From Marinococcus sp. PL1-022 (lineage in GTDB: Bacteria; Bacillota; Bacilli; Bacillales; Marinococcaceae), in assembly GCF_033845285.1 (NCBI RefSeq), contig NZ_JAWXCX010000003.1, positions 1 to 58,083 of the forward strand: 58,083 nucleotides of DNA. The letters are read 5' to 3'. Shown piece by piece: positions 1 through 8,246 of this stretch; the stretch's first letter is position 1, and every line of letters begins with the position of its first letter. The notes beneath the pieces were generated by a model. It saw only the letters and a program-made list of their open reading frames with translations. It did not search any database and was not told where the DNA came from. The position numbers were made by a program, and so were the translations under genes.

Positions 1-576
1 ACTATATATATCAGTTCTGTGATCGGTTTTTTTTAATGATATAAGTTGCTCTGGAGAACAGTAAAAATCTGTGCCAATCCCTGAATGAGTTCTAGTTATT
101 CTATGGCCCCTTTCACTTAAAGGGTTCACACATAAACCAAGATCACCTAATACTAAATCTGTATCAGAATTTAAAAGCACATTCCCAGGCTTCAAGTCTC
201 TGTGATAATATCCTTCACTATGAAGATATTCTAGACCTTCTAAAATGTTACCATAGATCACTTTAAGTCTAGCGTAATCTTTAGAAAGTTTACTTTGAAC
301 ATAAGTTAAACTGGTGTTATACATTCTCATGGTATAAAAATAAGGAGCACCCTTAAGTCTAAACCCCTCGCAATTTACTATTCTTGGATGATCTAATGTT
401 CTAAGATATCTTACCTCTCTTTTAAATCTTTCAATAGATTCTTCATCTAATTTTTTTAATTCTTTTATAACGAATTTTTCTTTCTGCTCTTCTTCATTTA
501 CTACCTTAATAGCTTTGAATACATCACCAAAACCGCTTTCTTCACTGAGTTTCTCCCCTTTTTTCCAAATTATCAT
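1..576 (-). CDS. Ser/Thr protein kinase, N-terminal part (gene crosses the window ends)
   Basis: This is the first 192 codons of a eukaryotic-like protein kinase. The ATG at 576-574 follows a purine-rich GAGGGGGA ribosome site. Read across position 1 into position 58083 the frame stays open (TDIYS then FGKMLYE), giving one 436-residue protein. Visible motifs are a glycine-rich loop (GFGDVF, residues 15-20), VIK with the ATP lysine near 38, HRDLKPGN at 125-132, DLG in place of DFG at 145-147, and SPE for APE at 174-176. All catalytic residues are present, so it should be active on Ser/Thr. No membrane segment is seen, so it is probably cytoplasmic. It is the last gene of the minus-strand run PIN-like, unknown, AAA+ ATPase, kinase, and lies 145 nt after the ATPase, so it may also have its own promoter. 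The gene is strongly AT-rich. Confidence 0.93.
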   Translation of the reverse strand, partial: MIIWKKGEKLSEESGFGDVFKAIKVVNEEEQKEKFVIKELKKLDEESIERFKREVRYLRTLDHPRIVNCEGFRLKGAPYFYTMRMYNTSLTYVQSKLSKDYARLKVIYGNILEGLEYLHSEGYYHRDLKPGNVLLNSDTDLVLGDLGLCVNPLSERGHRITRTHSGIGTDFYCSPEQLISLKKTDHRTDIYS

Positions 577-721
577 AGCTAATCCCCCTCTTCATCTCTG
601 TTAAAGATTAATCTAAAAATATAGTAAATGAAATTTAAAAATATTATTACTTCATTAATTATAATGTTGTGCTATTAGATATGCATGGATTAAAAAATTT
701 AAAACAAAACAAGCTTATCTA

Positions 722-1807
722 TTAAATTTTGTTAATGAGAAGGCGTGCCATTAATTGTATTGTAAGCTTTCTTATTTCTCTAGCATGCTTTAGAGATGAA
801 ACCTTACTTTTAAGTCTCTCTTTTACATTTTGATTTTGAATTTCTTGCTGATCTATTTGACTAAACTTTAAAATTTCTTCATTGTAAACCTCCTCTATAA
901 TATTCATTTTTGCTTCATTATCTAATTTTTCAAATTCAATAAAGTGATCAAAACGGGAAAAAATTGGTGCTCCAAGATTTTTTTCTATTTCTTGTTTACT
1001 TTGATAATTTGATGTGCAAAAAATAATCGTGTTTTCTAAATTTACTTCATAAAATTTATCTACGTAAACTCCTTCATCAAACAATTGATAAAAGGCACTA
1101 TAGAACATAGAATGAGCTTTATCAAACTCATCTAGTAAAATAATATTAGTTTCTCTATCTAATAAATCTTTAGCAAAAGATGTACTTTTATCCCCAAATA
1201 TATAATTCATAAAACTCTCATTATGGAACATGGAAAGCTGTTTTCTAAATAATTTGTATTCGGGGTTAATTATTATATTTACTAATTTTGCAGTTTCAGT
1301 TTTCCCAACACTAGTTGGTCCATATAACATAACCACCGTTGGTTTGTGCTTACCTGAATTAGTCAAACTATATAAAGAGGTTAAAATTTGATTTTTGACC
1401 TCTTTTTGACCGTGAATGGTTTTTTCGAAATTGTTTTTGATTGCTTTTAAATGTTCTAGGTTAAGATTAGTATATTGATGATTCTCTTCTTCGACCTCTA
1501 TATAGTCAGCATGAGAATTTTGAAGTTGTTGTTTAATTTTTAATGGAGGATTATGCAATAACACCTCTCCATATCCAAACCTTTTAGCAAATGAGGAACT
1601 ATAAAATAAAAAACCCTCTATAAAAAAATCAGCAACACCAGAATATTCGTCAGAATGGATAACAAGGATGTCAGGATACATAGGCTCTACGCTATCGTTT
1701 CCTCCTGGATCTATAAATCGCACCATATCCGTCAATGTCATTACGCCGTCTAAAGGGACCCTTTTATCAAATTCTTTTCTTGGACCATTGAAAATTGTAT
1801 ATTTCAA
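722..1807 (-). CDS. ClpA/ClpB-like AAA+ ATPase
   Basis: A 361-residue protein with a single AAA+ module resembling the second ring (AAA_2) of ClpA/ClpB. Visible features are IHGQKEV (box before Walker A, about 132-138), Walker A GPTSVGKT at 163-170, Walker B IILLDEFD at 222-229, sensor 1 TSN at 265-267, and a likely arginine finger in FSRF (R285). The first 125 residues are not a Clp N domain and look unique. It lacks the Clp M-domain, the second ring and a peptidase-binding loop, so a classical unfoldase role is uncertain; it may remodel or gate a partner. Its ATG overlaps the end of the upstream 261-aa gene by 4 nt (ATGA), so the two are translationally coupled and probably work together. 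The gene is very AT-rich, like its neighbours. Confidence 0.85.
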   Translation of the reverse strand: MKYTIFNGPRKEFDKRVPLDGVMTLTDMVRFIDPGGNDSVEPMYPDILVIHSDEYSGVADFFIEGFLFYSSSFAKRFGYGEVLLHNPPLKIKQQLQNSHADYIEVEEENHQYTNLNLEHLKAIKNNFEKTIHGQKEVKNQILTSLYSLTNSGKHKPTVVMLYGPTSVGKTETAKLVNIIINPEYKLFRKQLSMFHNESFMNYIFGDKSTSFAKDLLDRETNIILLDEFDKAHSMFYSAFYQLFDEGVYVDKFYEVNLENTIIFCTSNYQSKQEIEKNLGAPIFSRFDHFIEFEKLDNEAKMNIIEEVYNEEILKFSQIDQQEIQNQNVKERLKSKVSSLKHAREIRKLTIQLMARLLINKI

Positions 1808-2589
1808 TTGGGGTGCTCCTCTATGCCTGCCAAAATAACATCATATACTTTTAAAGTTTTATCAGATTTATTTTCAGTTTCTACTTCTTCATCCTCTAAA
1901 AAATCAGTGATATTAAGATCATTAGTATTCTTTTCAATACTCATTTCATTTTCAATATCTAAATCAGTTTCATTTGCTTTTCCTACTTCAACTGCGTAAT
2001 AATCAAGCCTCATCTTCGGTAAATCCATTAAACTATAAGCATTTTTAAAAGTATTAATATTGAATCTTAAGATCACTTCTTGTGACTTCCCGTCTTCTGG
2101 GTATGCTAAAAGCTCATAATAGCCCTTCGCACTTTCAAGTATTTCATCAAAATTGCGAATATCATAATCTTTCATATCTTCCATGATTGGAGAATCTTCT
2201 TTGATAATTTTCATGTAGGGAGTATACATTTTAATAAAAGCAAAAGAATTCTTAATAGGATGCAGGTAAAAACTTTCAAATTTATGTATTTTATTACTCT
2301 CGATTAATTTGCCACTAATGGCATAAAAATCAGCCAAAATAGTATTAGAAATGGTTTTTGTTACAAGTGACTCCTTAGAATTAGAAGCTTCTCCACCTAC
2401 TTTTGTGCTAAAAGCAGCTTTGATAGCCGTAAAAAAACTAGTTCCTGCCCCTATTTCAGCTGAAGCTTTAGCATGGCTACCAAATTGGACTGCGCCATTT
2501 TCTTCGTCAATAGAAAGTAGTTCTCCTCCATATTCTATTTGTAAAATATCCGTAGCTGAACCTTCGTCGAAACATATTACTTTCTGCAT
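1804..2589 (-). CDS. Unknown protein coupled to AAA+ ATPase (DUF6414-like?)
   Basis: A 261-residue protein beginning MQKVICFDEGSATD; this ATG (2589) is preferred over one 6 nt upstream because AAGGGG then sits at proper spacing. I do not recognise it with certainty. The start, a short beta strand with FDEGSATD, reminds me of proteins labelled DUF6414, but this is from memory. Next comes a Gly/Ala/Ser-rich stretch (about 40-70), then a mixed alpha/beta region, then an acidic tail (about 215-245, DFLEDEEVETEN) and a final conserved-looking LKVYDVILAGIEE. There is no signal peptide or membrane helix. Coupling to the ATPase gene by a 4-nt overlap suggests a direct partner, perhaps the substrate, adaptor or effector held by the ATPase. 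Confidence 0.7.
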   Translation of the reverse strand: MQKVICFDEGSATDILQIEYGGELLSIDEENGAVQFGSHAKASAEIGAGTSFFTAIKAAFSTKVGGEASNSKESLVTKTISNTILADFYAISGKLIESNKIHKFESFYLHPIKNSFAFIKMYTPYMKIIKEDSPIMEDMKDYDIRNFDEILESAKGYYELLAYPEDGKSQEVILRFNINTFKNAYSLMDLPKMRLDYYAVEVGKANETDLDIENEMSIEKNTNDLNITDFLEDEEVETENKSDKTLKVYDVILAGIEEHPN

Positions 2590-2739
2590 CTTCATTCCCC
2601 TTAATCAATTTATATTTTACTAAAACGTTGGTATGGTCTACATAAACATGTTGGAAGTCGACAGTTAGCATAAAAGGATGGGCTAGCTTTTTAATTATAA
2701 ATAATTCAATTTATTTATATATTTATCCTAACAAGGTAA

Positions 2740-3870
2740 TCAAAGCTTAAAATTCATTTTCTTTATCAATTTAAAATTTTCTATAAGATCTAGTGAAGTT
2801 ATCGGCATATTTGTTTTATTTACATAAATATTATCGAAGTTTGTCAATTTTACACTTGAAAGTTCTAAATTTTCATCGGTTGTTATCCGAAATTCTAAAG
2901 AATAATGTACAGGAAAAATTAGTACTTGTTCTAAGACACCATCTAGCATAATGCCGTTTCTTTTAATTTCTTCTGAATCATATTTAAAAGCATTAATTAA
3001 TGAAAATTTATCAGGAGTTTCAATATCATAAGAAAAATTCATTTTAACTTCGATAGAAATTTCTGCATGTAATACATCAGAAAACTCTTCAATTTTAACT
3101 AAATTAATTTCGGCTCCTTTTGGAACTTTTGTTTTATCCAAACTTATATTCTTTACATTGCCTTCTACGATTTCTTTTTCTACATAGTTTCGAAGACCAA
3201 TGAAGTCGTGTTCACTAACATACTCTATAATATTTATTTGTACCATATCACCTTGAAATGTTTGCATTATCTGTTCATAGTATCTTTCTCTACGGTTTAA
3301 AAAGTCATTCCAATTATCTAATGAGGAATGCAATTTAATATTAGAATTTTCTTCAAAGAAATTTCTAAAATCAGCATCTGTAGATATAATATGTACTATT
3401 TCTTTTTCATTAATAGCAAAATCAGCTATAGCATATAAGATAAAAGCATCTCTAAACTCATTACGTTTATTTGTAGAAAAAGGAGGGGCTATCTCAAAGA
3501 AAGATTTAAATACAGAAGCGGGTCTAACGTCATCAACATACAAAGTTCGGGCTGATAAGTCATTTAAAAGATCATGAAAAGATTTTTTATAATGTTCAAT
3601 TAGTTCTTTTTTATTTTTCTCTAATTTTAATTCTATATCATTCCATCCATCTACTTGCTCTTCTGTTTCATTCAATATTTTATTGGATCTAACTATTTTA
3701 TTTGTTAAATGATTCTCCTCGATCCAATCATTAATTTTCTTTTCGACTTCTTGCTTATGTATATCTGTAGTTAGAAATTTAATATCGTGTTTACGTAAAT
3801 CATTTAAAACATTTTGAAAAAATCTACTTTTAAATTTAAAGTTTAATCCCCGAAAAATATTTGTATCCAT
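2740..3870 (-). CDS. PIN-like nuclease domain protein (DUF4935 type)
   Basis: A 376-residue protein. The first 190 residues look like a PIN-fold ribonuclease of the kind labelled DUF4935/PIN-like: it opens with MDTNIF (first metal-binding Asp), has a helical segment with TTDIHKQEVEKK (second acidic position), RDAFILYAIADFA (third), and ends with IISTDADFRNFF (fourth acidic site). The second half (about 200-376) is beta-rich and unknown. The ATG at 3870 lacks a ribosome site at normal spacing; an in-frame ATT twelve bases upstream has AGGGA at good spacing and would complete the usual first strand, so the true start may be 3882. It is the first gene after the recombinase and lies 150 nt before the 261-aa gene, on the same strand. 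It is a plausible RNase effector of the kinase/AAA+ set. Confidence 0.75.
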   Translation of the reverse strand: MDTNIFRGLNFKFKSRFFQNVLNDLRKHDIKFLTTDIHKQEVEKKINDWIEENHLTNKIVRSNKILNETEEQVDGWNDIELKLEKNKKELIEHYKKSFHDLLNDLSARTLYVDDVRPASVFKSFFEIAPPFSTNKRNEFRDAFILYAIADFAINEKEIVHIISTDADFRNFFEENSNIKLHSSLDNWNDFLNRRERYYEQIMQTFQGDMVQINIIEYVSEHDFIGLRNYVEKEIVEGNVKNISLDKTKVPKGAEINLVKIEEFSDVLHAEISIEVKMNFSYDIETPDKFSLINAFKYDSEEIKRNGIMLDGVLEQVLIFPVHYSLEFRITTDENLELSSVKLTNFDNIYVNKTNMPITSLDLIENFKLIKKMNFKL

Positions 3871-3957
3871 AAAAATATAAATACGAAATCCCTACTTTCA
3901 TATTATTAATAAAATTACAATATTATTCTATTTGTAGATAAACATTGATTTATTTTT

Positions 3958-5016
3958 CTAATTCGTAAAGCTTTTAACGTTCACTTTCAATCCAGCATGC
4001 TCTCCATAGTTTCTTCTTCGAAGGAGATAGCGCTCTGTTGTCCTTATCGACGCATGCCCCAACATATCCCGGACCGATGCAAGGTCAGCTCCATGCTCTA
4101 ACATATAATACGTCGTATAATGACGGCACGTGTGCGGTGTAATAGGGTCTCTACGATGCTGTACAAATGGAAATGGCGCTGAGACCATGAGTTTGCTGAA
4201 ACGATCCCCTAAGTAGTTTACATGATAATGTCCCCCATTTTTCTTTGGAAAGAACGCAGAGTCCCCTGTAAAAGTCTCTGTGACCATTTTCCGCTCCACC
4301 CGGAAGTTCTGGAGTATACGCATCACATCGGCGAAAAGAAAAATCGGCCGCTCTTTTTCGCCCTTCCCCATAATGTGAAGAAAAAAGGCACCTTCTGGCG
4401 AACGCCATTCTAGATCACGCCATTTGGCATTTGCCAACTCTTCAATCCGCATGCCCGTGCTCGTTAAAACGACTAACAAGGTATAAGCAAACGAATCTTT
4501 CTGTTTGAAATAAGAGAGTAATTGCTGAACTTCATGCTCATGGAGATCTCGGTCTACGAGCTCCTCTCTCGGTTGAGCAACGGGCGCCATTTTTGTCGTC
4601 AAATCTGTTTCCACCATATCCTCCTTCACGAGGAACCGTAGGAACTGTTTAATGACCGTACTATGACGTGCCAACGTGCTCGCCTTATATCCCTTTTCTC
4701 GCTCGAGATATAGCTGATACGCATAAATACGTTGAGCAGAAATTTCTCTTAATCCTCCGAACTCTTTCACGTAAGTAAGGAATGGGACAAGCGTTTCTAA
4801 ATATTTGCGCTTTGTTCGTTCGCTTCGCTGTTTACGCAGCGTATTGTTTTTATGTAAATAGATGTACATTAGAAATTCATCAGGTATCTGTCCCCACTCC
4901 ACTCCTTCGAAACCTTCTGCAGAAATATCTGTATATAAATCGCTATTCAAAAACGAGTGAGAGCTTTCTAATGAAAGAGCTTGTGTTTGATTTCCTGGTA
5001 AAACAAGGTGGTTCAT
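3958..5016 (-). CDS. Tyrosine recombinase/integrase (XerC/D-like)
   Basis: A 352-residue site-specific recombinase. The start chosen (ATG at 5016) follows a strong GGGGGGAGGGCG ribosome site; longer readings up to 5127 have no such site. Residues 45-135 match a SAM-like core-binding domain (SERTKRKYLETLVPFL, then a block ending near FLRFLVKEDMVE). The catalytic domain carries the first Arg in TSTGMRIEELANAKW, Lys in IMGKGEKERPI, HTCRHYTTYY (His-x-x-Arg), LGHASIRTTERYL (His) and the Tyr nucleophile in ERYLLRR. All five catalytic positions seem intact. It lies directly upstream of the PIN/AAA+/kinase genes and downstream of a 15-bp-arm palindrome (5148-5189). It may resolve plasmid dimers or have mobilised the adjacent AT-rich module. 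It is visibly richer in GC than the genes after it. Confidence 0.9.
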   Translation of the reverse strand: MNHLVLPGNQTQALSLESSHSFLNSDLYTDISAEGFEGVEWGQIPDEFLMYIYLHKNNTLRKQRSERTKRKYLETLVPFLTYVKEFGGLREISAQRIYAYQLYLEREKGYKASTLARHSTVIKQFLRFLVKEDMVETDLTTKMAPVAQPREELVDRDLHEHEVQQLLSYFKQKDSFAYTLLVVLTSTGMRIEELANAKWRDLEWRSPEGAFFLHIMGKGEKERPIFLFADVMRILQNFRVERKMVTETFTGDSAFFPKKNGGHYHVNYLGDRFSKLMVSAPFPFVQHRRDPITPHTCRHYTTYYMLEHGADLASVRDMLGHASIRTTERYLLRRRNYGEHAGLKVNVKSFTN

Positions 5017-5147
5017 TCTACGCCCTCCCCCCATCGGTATTATTCTTATTCCAAAACCTAAGGAAATTGAAGCTTTCTTTAGACTTATTTTACCATGTTC
5101 AGACAAATTACTGTTGGTTAAAAACACAAATTACATTATAGTTCAAT

Positions 5148-5189
5148 TAAATAAACAATTACATTTATGTAAACGTAATTGTTTATTTA
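5148..5189. repeat. Perfect 15-bp-arm palindrome upstream of recombinase
   Basis: TAAATAAACAATTAC (5148-5162) and its exact reverse complement (5175-5189) flank a 12-base spacer. The spacer plus the next base contains TTATGTAAAC, identical to the XerD-side half of the Bacillus dif site as I recall it. The site lies about 130 bp before the recombinase start. It may be its operator or its recombination site. Confidence 0.6.
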
Positions 5190-5287
5190 GTAAGAGTATA
5201 TTGACCATTAAATAATAATTTTATTTCTGTAGAAACTTTCTTCGGTGTTCAATAATTTTTAATTCATTTTCACTTCTTTTATTTTAA

Positions 5288-5324
5288 AATAAGACCCCTG
5301 CTTGTATTGGCAGAGGCCTTTTTT
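5288..5324 (-). terminator. Terminator after rocA
   Basis: On the minus strand GGCCTCTGC pairs imperfectly with GCAGGGGTC across a short loop and is followed by a T-containing run (TTATTTT). It lies a few bases beyond the rocA stop codon. Confidence 0.65.
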
Positions 5325-5335
5325 AGTCGTAACTA

Positions 5336-6883
5336 TTAAAGCATTTGACTGATTGTTTTTGGATGCAGGTGCTGGATCAGGTAATCCGGGCCGCCGGCCT
5401 TGGCATCGGTGCCGGACATTTTAAAACCGCCAAATGGATGATAGCCAACGATGGCGCCCGTGCAGTTGCGGTTGAAATACAGGTTGCCGACGTGAAAATG
5501 AAGCTTGGCGTATTCCAGACGGTCGATGTTATTGGAAATGACGGCGCCGGTTAAGCCGTATTCCGTATTGTTTGCGATAGCAATGGCTTCTTCGTAGGAA
5601 GAGGCTTTCGTAAAAGCAACGACCGGCCCGAAGATTTCCTCCTGCATAATGCGTGCCTCCGGATCCAGATCGGCAAAAATGGTCGGATCAATGAAGTATC
5701 CTTTGGAATCGTCGCTTGTTCCGCCGGCCACAAGCCGGCCTTCCTGTTTGCCGATATCGATATAGCCGGTGATTTTATCGAATGCTTTCTGGTTGACCAC
5801 AGGGCCCATGTAGTTGTCATAGGACGTCGGATCACCAACAGACAATGCTTTCGCCTTTTTTTCCACTTTGCTCAGGACGTCGTCGTATACGTCCTGATGA
5901 GCGACGACCCTGGAGCCTGCCGAGCATTTCTGGCCGGAAAAGCCATAGGCAGAAACGATAATGGCTTCAGCGGCCGTATCAAGATCCGCTTCGCTGTCGA
6001 CAACAATCGTGTCTTTGCCGCCCATTTCAACAATGACCCGCTTCAGATGCTGCTGGCCCTCCTGAATCTCTGCTGCTTTTTTGTAAATACGTGTGCCGGT
6101 AGCCCGGGAGCCGGTAAAGCTGATAAGTGCTGTTTTCGGATGATCCACGAGGTGGTCGCCAATTTCTTCGGGTTCACCGGGGACGAAGTTAATGACGCCG
6201 TCCGGCACGCCGGATTCCATTAAAATATCGACAAACTTCGCAGCGATCACCGGCGTCGGCTCGGCCGGCTTTAACAAAACGGTATTGCCTGTGACCAGCG
6301 GGGCGACCGTTGTGCCCACCATGATCGCGCAGGCGAAATTCCATGGGGGAATCGTAACGGCCACGCCGAGCGGCTGATAAACATACTGATTGTATTCCCC
6401 TTCCCGGCTGTTAATGGATTTGCCGTTTTTCAGCTCGAGCATTTGGCGGGCATAATATTCAACGAAATCAATGGCTTCGGCTACATCCGCATCGGCTTCC
6501 TTCCAGGGCTTGCCGCCCTCTTTGACGAGCGTAGCCGAGAGTTCGTGCTTCCGGCGGCGCATTTTTGCGGCTGCCCGGAACATCATTTCCGCACGGGCAT
6601 CGGCACTTGTCGTTCTCCAGGACTGAAACGCCACGCTTGCCGCATCGAAGGCCTGATTAATCAGTGCGGGATTGGCTTTGGAGACGCTGCCGACCACTTC
6701 TTTTTTATTAGCAGGATTGATGGAAACCAGCTTTTCGCCCGTGATGATCCGCTCGCCGCCAATAATCAGCGGGTAATCCTGGCCAAGGTTTTTTTCGACT
6801 TCCTTGATCGCGTCAGCAAATGCTTTGCGGTTCTGTTCATCCGTAAAATCCGTAAAGGGTTCATGACGGTACGTCGTATACAT
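5336..6883 (-). CDS. rocA: L-glutamate gamma-semialdehyde (P5C) dehydrogenase
   Basis: A 515-residue aldehyde dehydrogenase, full length for the Bacillus RocA/PutC type. It oxidises glutamate gamma-semialdehyde (from P5C) to glutamate with NAD. Motifs include [12 protein letters not shown] and [12 protein letters not shown] (NAD-binding side), GSRATG, VEMGGKD (general-base Glu) and [12 protein letters not shown] (Cys nucleophile, near 321). The ATG at 6883 follows AGAGGAGG. It lies 14 nt after rocD on the same strand, so the two form one operon that turns ornithine into glutamate in the cytoplasm. A -24/-12-like sequence lies upstream of rocD, and a hairpin terminator follows rocA. Nothing is missing from the sequence. 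Confidence 0.96.
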   Translation of the reverse strand: MYTTYRHEPFTDFTDEQNRKAFADAIKEVEKNLGQDYPLIIGGERIITGEKLVSINPANKKEVVGSVSKANPALINQAFDAASVAFQSWRTTSADARAEMMFRAAAKMRRRKHELSATLVKEGGKPWKEADADVAEAIDFVEYYARQMLELKNGKSINSREGEYNQYVYQPLGVAVTIPPWNFACAIMVGTTVAPLVTGNTVLLKPAEPTPVIAAKFVDILMESGVPDGVINFVPGEPEEIGDHLVDHPKTALISFTGSRATGTRIYKKAAEIQEGQQHLKRVIVEMGGKDTIVVDSEADLDTAAEAIIVSAYGFSGQKCSAGSRVVAHQDVYDDVLSKVEKKAKALSVGDPTSYDNYMGPVVNQKAFDKITGYIDIGKQEGRLVAGGTSDDSKGYFIDPTIFADLDPEARIMQEEIFGPVVAFTKASSYEEAIAIANNTEYGLTGAVISNNIDRLEYAKLHFHVGNLYFNRNCTGAIVGYHPFGGFKMSGTDAKAGGPDYLIQHLHPKTISQML

Positions 6884-6897
6884 ATGAAAACCTCCTC

Positions 6898-8106
6898 TTA
6901 TTGTTCTTTCGTAAAAATTTTATTGATTTGCTCAATCGCCCAATCCAATTCTTCTTGTTGAATCGTAAGCGGCGGAGAAAAGCGGATGACATTTTCATGG
7001 GTCTCCTTGCATAACAGTCCCAATTCTTTCAATTGTTCACAATAAGAACGGGCTGGAACAGTGAGCTCCATGCCGATAAATAAACCGCGCCCCCGTACTT
7101 CTTTGATATGAGAATGATGGATAGCAGCTAATTTATCTTTGAAATAACCCCCCAGCTCCAAGGAGCGTTCCACCAGCCGCTCCTCCTGAATAACTTCGAG
7201 CGAGGCTACCGAAACCGCACAAGCCATCGGGTTACCGCCGAACGTAGATCCATGAGAGCCCGGGGTGAAGACACCGAGCACATTTTCATTTGCAGCAACG
7301 CAGGAAACCGGGAAAACACCGCCGCCGAGGGCTTTGCCGATAATGTACATGTCCGGTACAACGTCTTCCCAGTCGCAGGCGAACGTTTTACCGGCGCGCC
7401 CGAGACCGGACTGAATTTCATCGGCTACAAACAAAACATTTTCTTTCTCACAAATCGCCTGTGCTTCTTTCAAAGAGCCTTCTGGCGGAATAATTACTCC
7501 GGCTTCTCCCTGAATGGGCTCAAAAATAAAACCGGCCGTATTCGACGTGATTGCCTGCTGAAGAGCCTCAGTATCTCCATAAGGAATCACTTTAATTCCA
7601 GGCAAAAGAGGGGCAAATCCTCTTTGATATTCTGACTCAGAGGAAAGGGAAACCGCACTCATGGTACGGCCGTGGAAGTTCCCTTCACATGCGATAATTT
7701 CCGCCTGCCCTTCCGGAATTCCTTTCTTCTCATAGCCCCAGCGGCGGATTGCTTTGACTGCCGTCTCAACTGCTTCTGTGCCCGTATTCATCGGAAGCAC
7801 CATTTCTTTTCCTGTCCATGTTGAGACCATTTCATAGAAAGACGCCAGCTGGTCATTATGAAAGGCCCTGGACGTTAATGTAACCCGGTCGGCCTGGTCT
7901 TTAAGAGCCTGAATAATTTTAGGATGACGGTGTCCCTGATTGACTGCAGAGTACGCACTTAGCATATCCATATATTCATTTCCTTCAGGATCTTTCACCC
8001 ATACGCCCGAGGCTTCAGCAATAACCACCGGCAATGGTTTGTAGTTTTTGGCTCCGTGAGCGCTTGTTCGTTCAATGATATTCTCGGATGAAATTTTTGT
8101 TTTCAT
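6898..8106 (-). CDS. rocD: Ornithine aminotransferase
   Basis: A 402-residue PLP-dependent class III aminotransferase, the usual RocD length. It moves the delta-amino group of ornithine to 2-oxoglutarate, giving glutamate semialdehyde. Landmarks are [37 protein letters not shown], the [10 protein letters not shown] motif (PLP Asp), [13 protein letters not shown] (Schiff-base Lys) and [11 protein letters not shown]. The ATG at 8106 follows AAGGAGGTTGTTC at good spacing; the longer in-frame reading upstream to 8148 has no such signal. It is followed after 14 nt by rocA. The -24/-12-like site at 8144-8160 suggests sigma-54 (SigL) expression through RocR. Confidence 0.96.
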   Translation of the reverse strand: MKTKISSENIIERTSAHGAKNYKPLPVVIAEASGVWVKDPEGNEYMDMLSAYSAVNQGHRHPKIIQALKDQADRVTLTSRAFHNDQLASFYEMVSTWTGKEMVLPMNTGTEAVETAVKAIRRWGYEKKGIPEGQAEIIACEGNFHGRTMSAVSLSSESEYQRGFAPLLPGIKVIPYGDTEALQQAITSNTAGFIFEPIQGEAGVIIPPEGSLKEAQAICEKENVLFVADEIQSGLGRAGKTFACDWEDVVPDMYIIGKALGGGVFPVSCVAANENVLGVFTPGSHGSTFGGNPMACAVSVASLEVIQEERLVERSLELGGYFKDKLAAIHHSHIKEVRGRGLFIGMELTVPARSYCEQLKELGLLCKETHENVIRFSPPLTIQQEELDWAIEQINKIFTKEQ

Positions 8107-8143
8107 CTTGAACAACCTCCTTATTCTTTCTTTTCTACTTATA

Positions 8144-8160
8144 TGCAAAATCTATGCTAG
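8144..8160 (-). promoter_or_regulatory. Putative sigma-54 promoter of rocDA
   Basis: On the minus strand TAGCATAGATTTTGCAT resembles the -24/-12 consensus, with the correct ten bases between the dinucleotides but AG in place of GG at -24. It lies about 40 nt before the rocD ATG. It is a weaker match than the rocF and rocG sites. Confidence 0.5.
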
Positions 8161-8204
8161 AAACTCATTGTAATTACTGATTATAATTCTTTGGATTTTG
8201 TCAT

Positions 8205-8246
8205 AAGACAAATATTTTTTCGGCGCTTTGAAAAAATATTTGTCTT
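8205..8246 (-). terminator. Long hairpin after the YjiH-like gene
   Basis: Perfect 17-base arms (8205-8221 and 8230-8246) surround an 8-base loop; the right arm ends on the stop codon of the YjiH-like gene. No clear T-run follows, so it could act as a transcript end or stabiliser that separates rocF-yjiH from rocDA. Confidence 0.55.

Larger units (their letters stand above)
5017..5335. other. Gene-free stretch with palindrome and terminator
   Basis: This 319-bp AT-rich gap between the recombinase start and the rocA stop holds the long palindrome at 5148-5189 and the rocA terminator near 5288-5324. I see no further coding sequence. Confidence 0.7.

Noticed and set aside
7252-7635. Long plus-strand frame inside rocD
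   Set aside because: It is antisense to a clear ornithine aminotransferase and has no ribosome site; codon pattern comes from the real gene.
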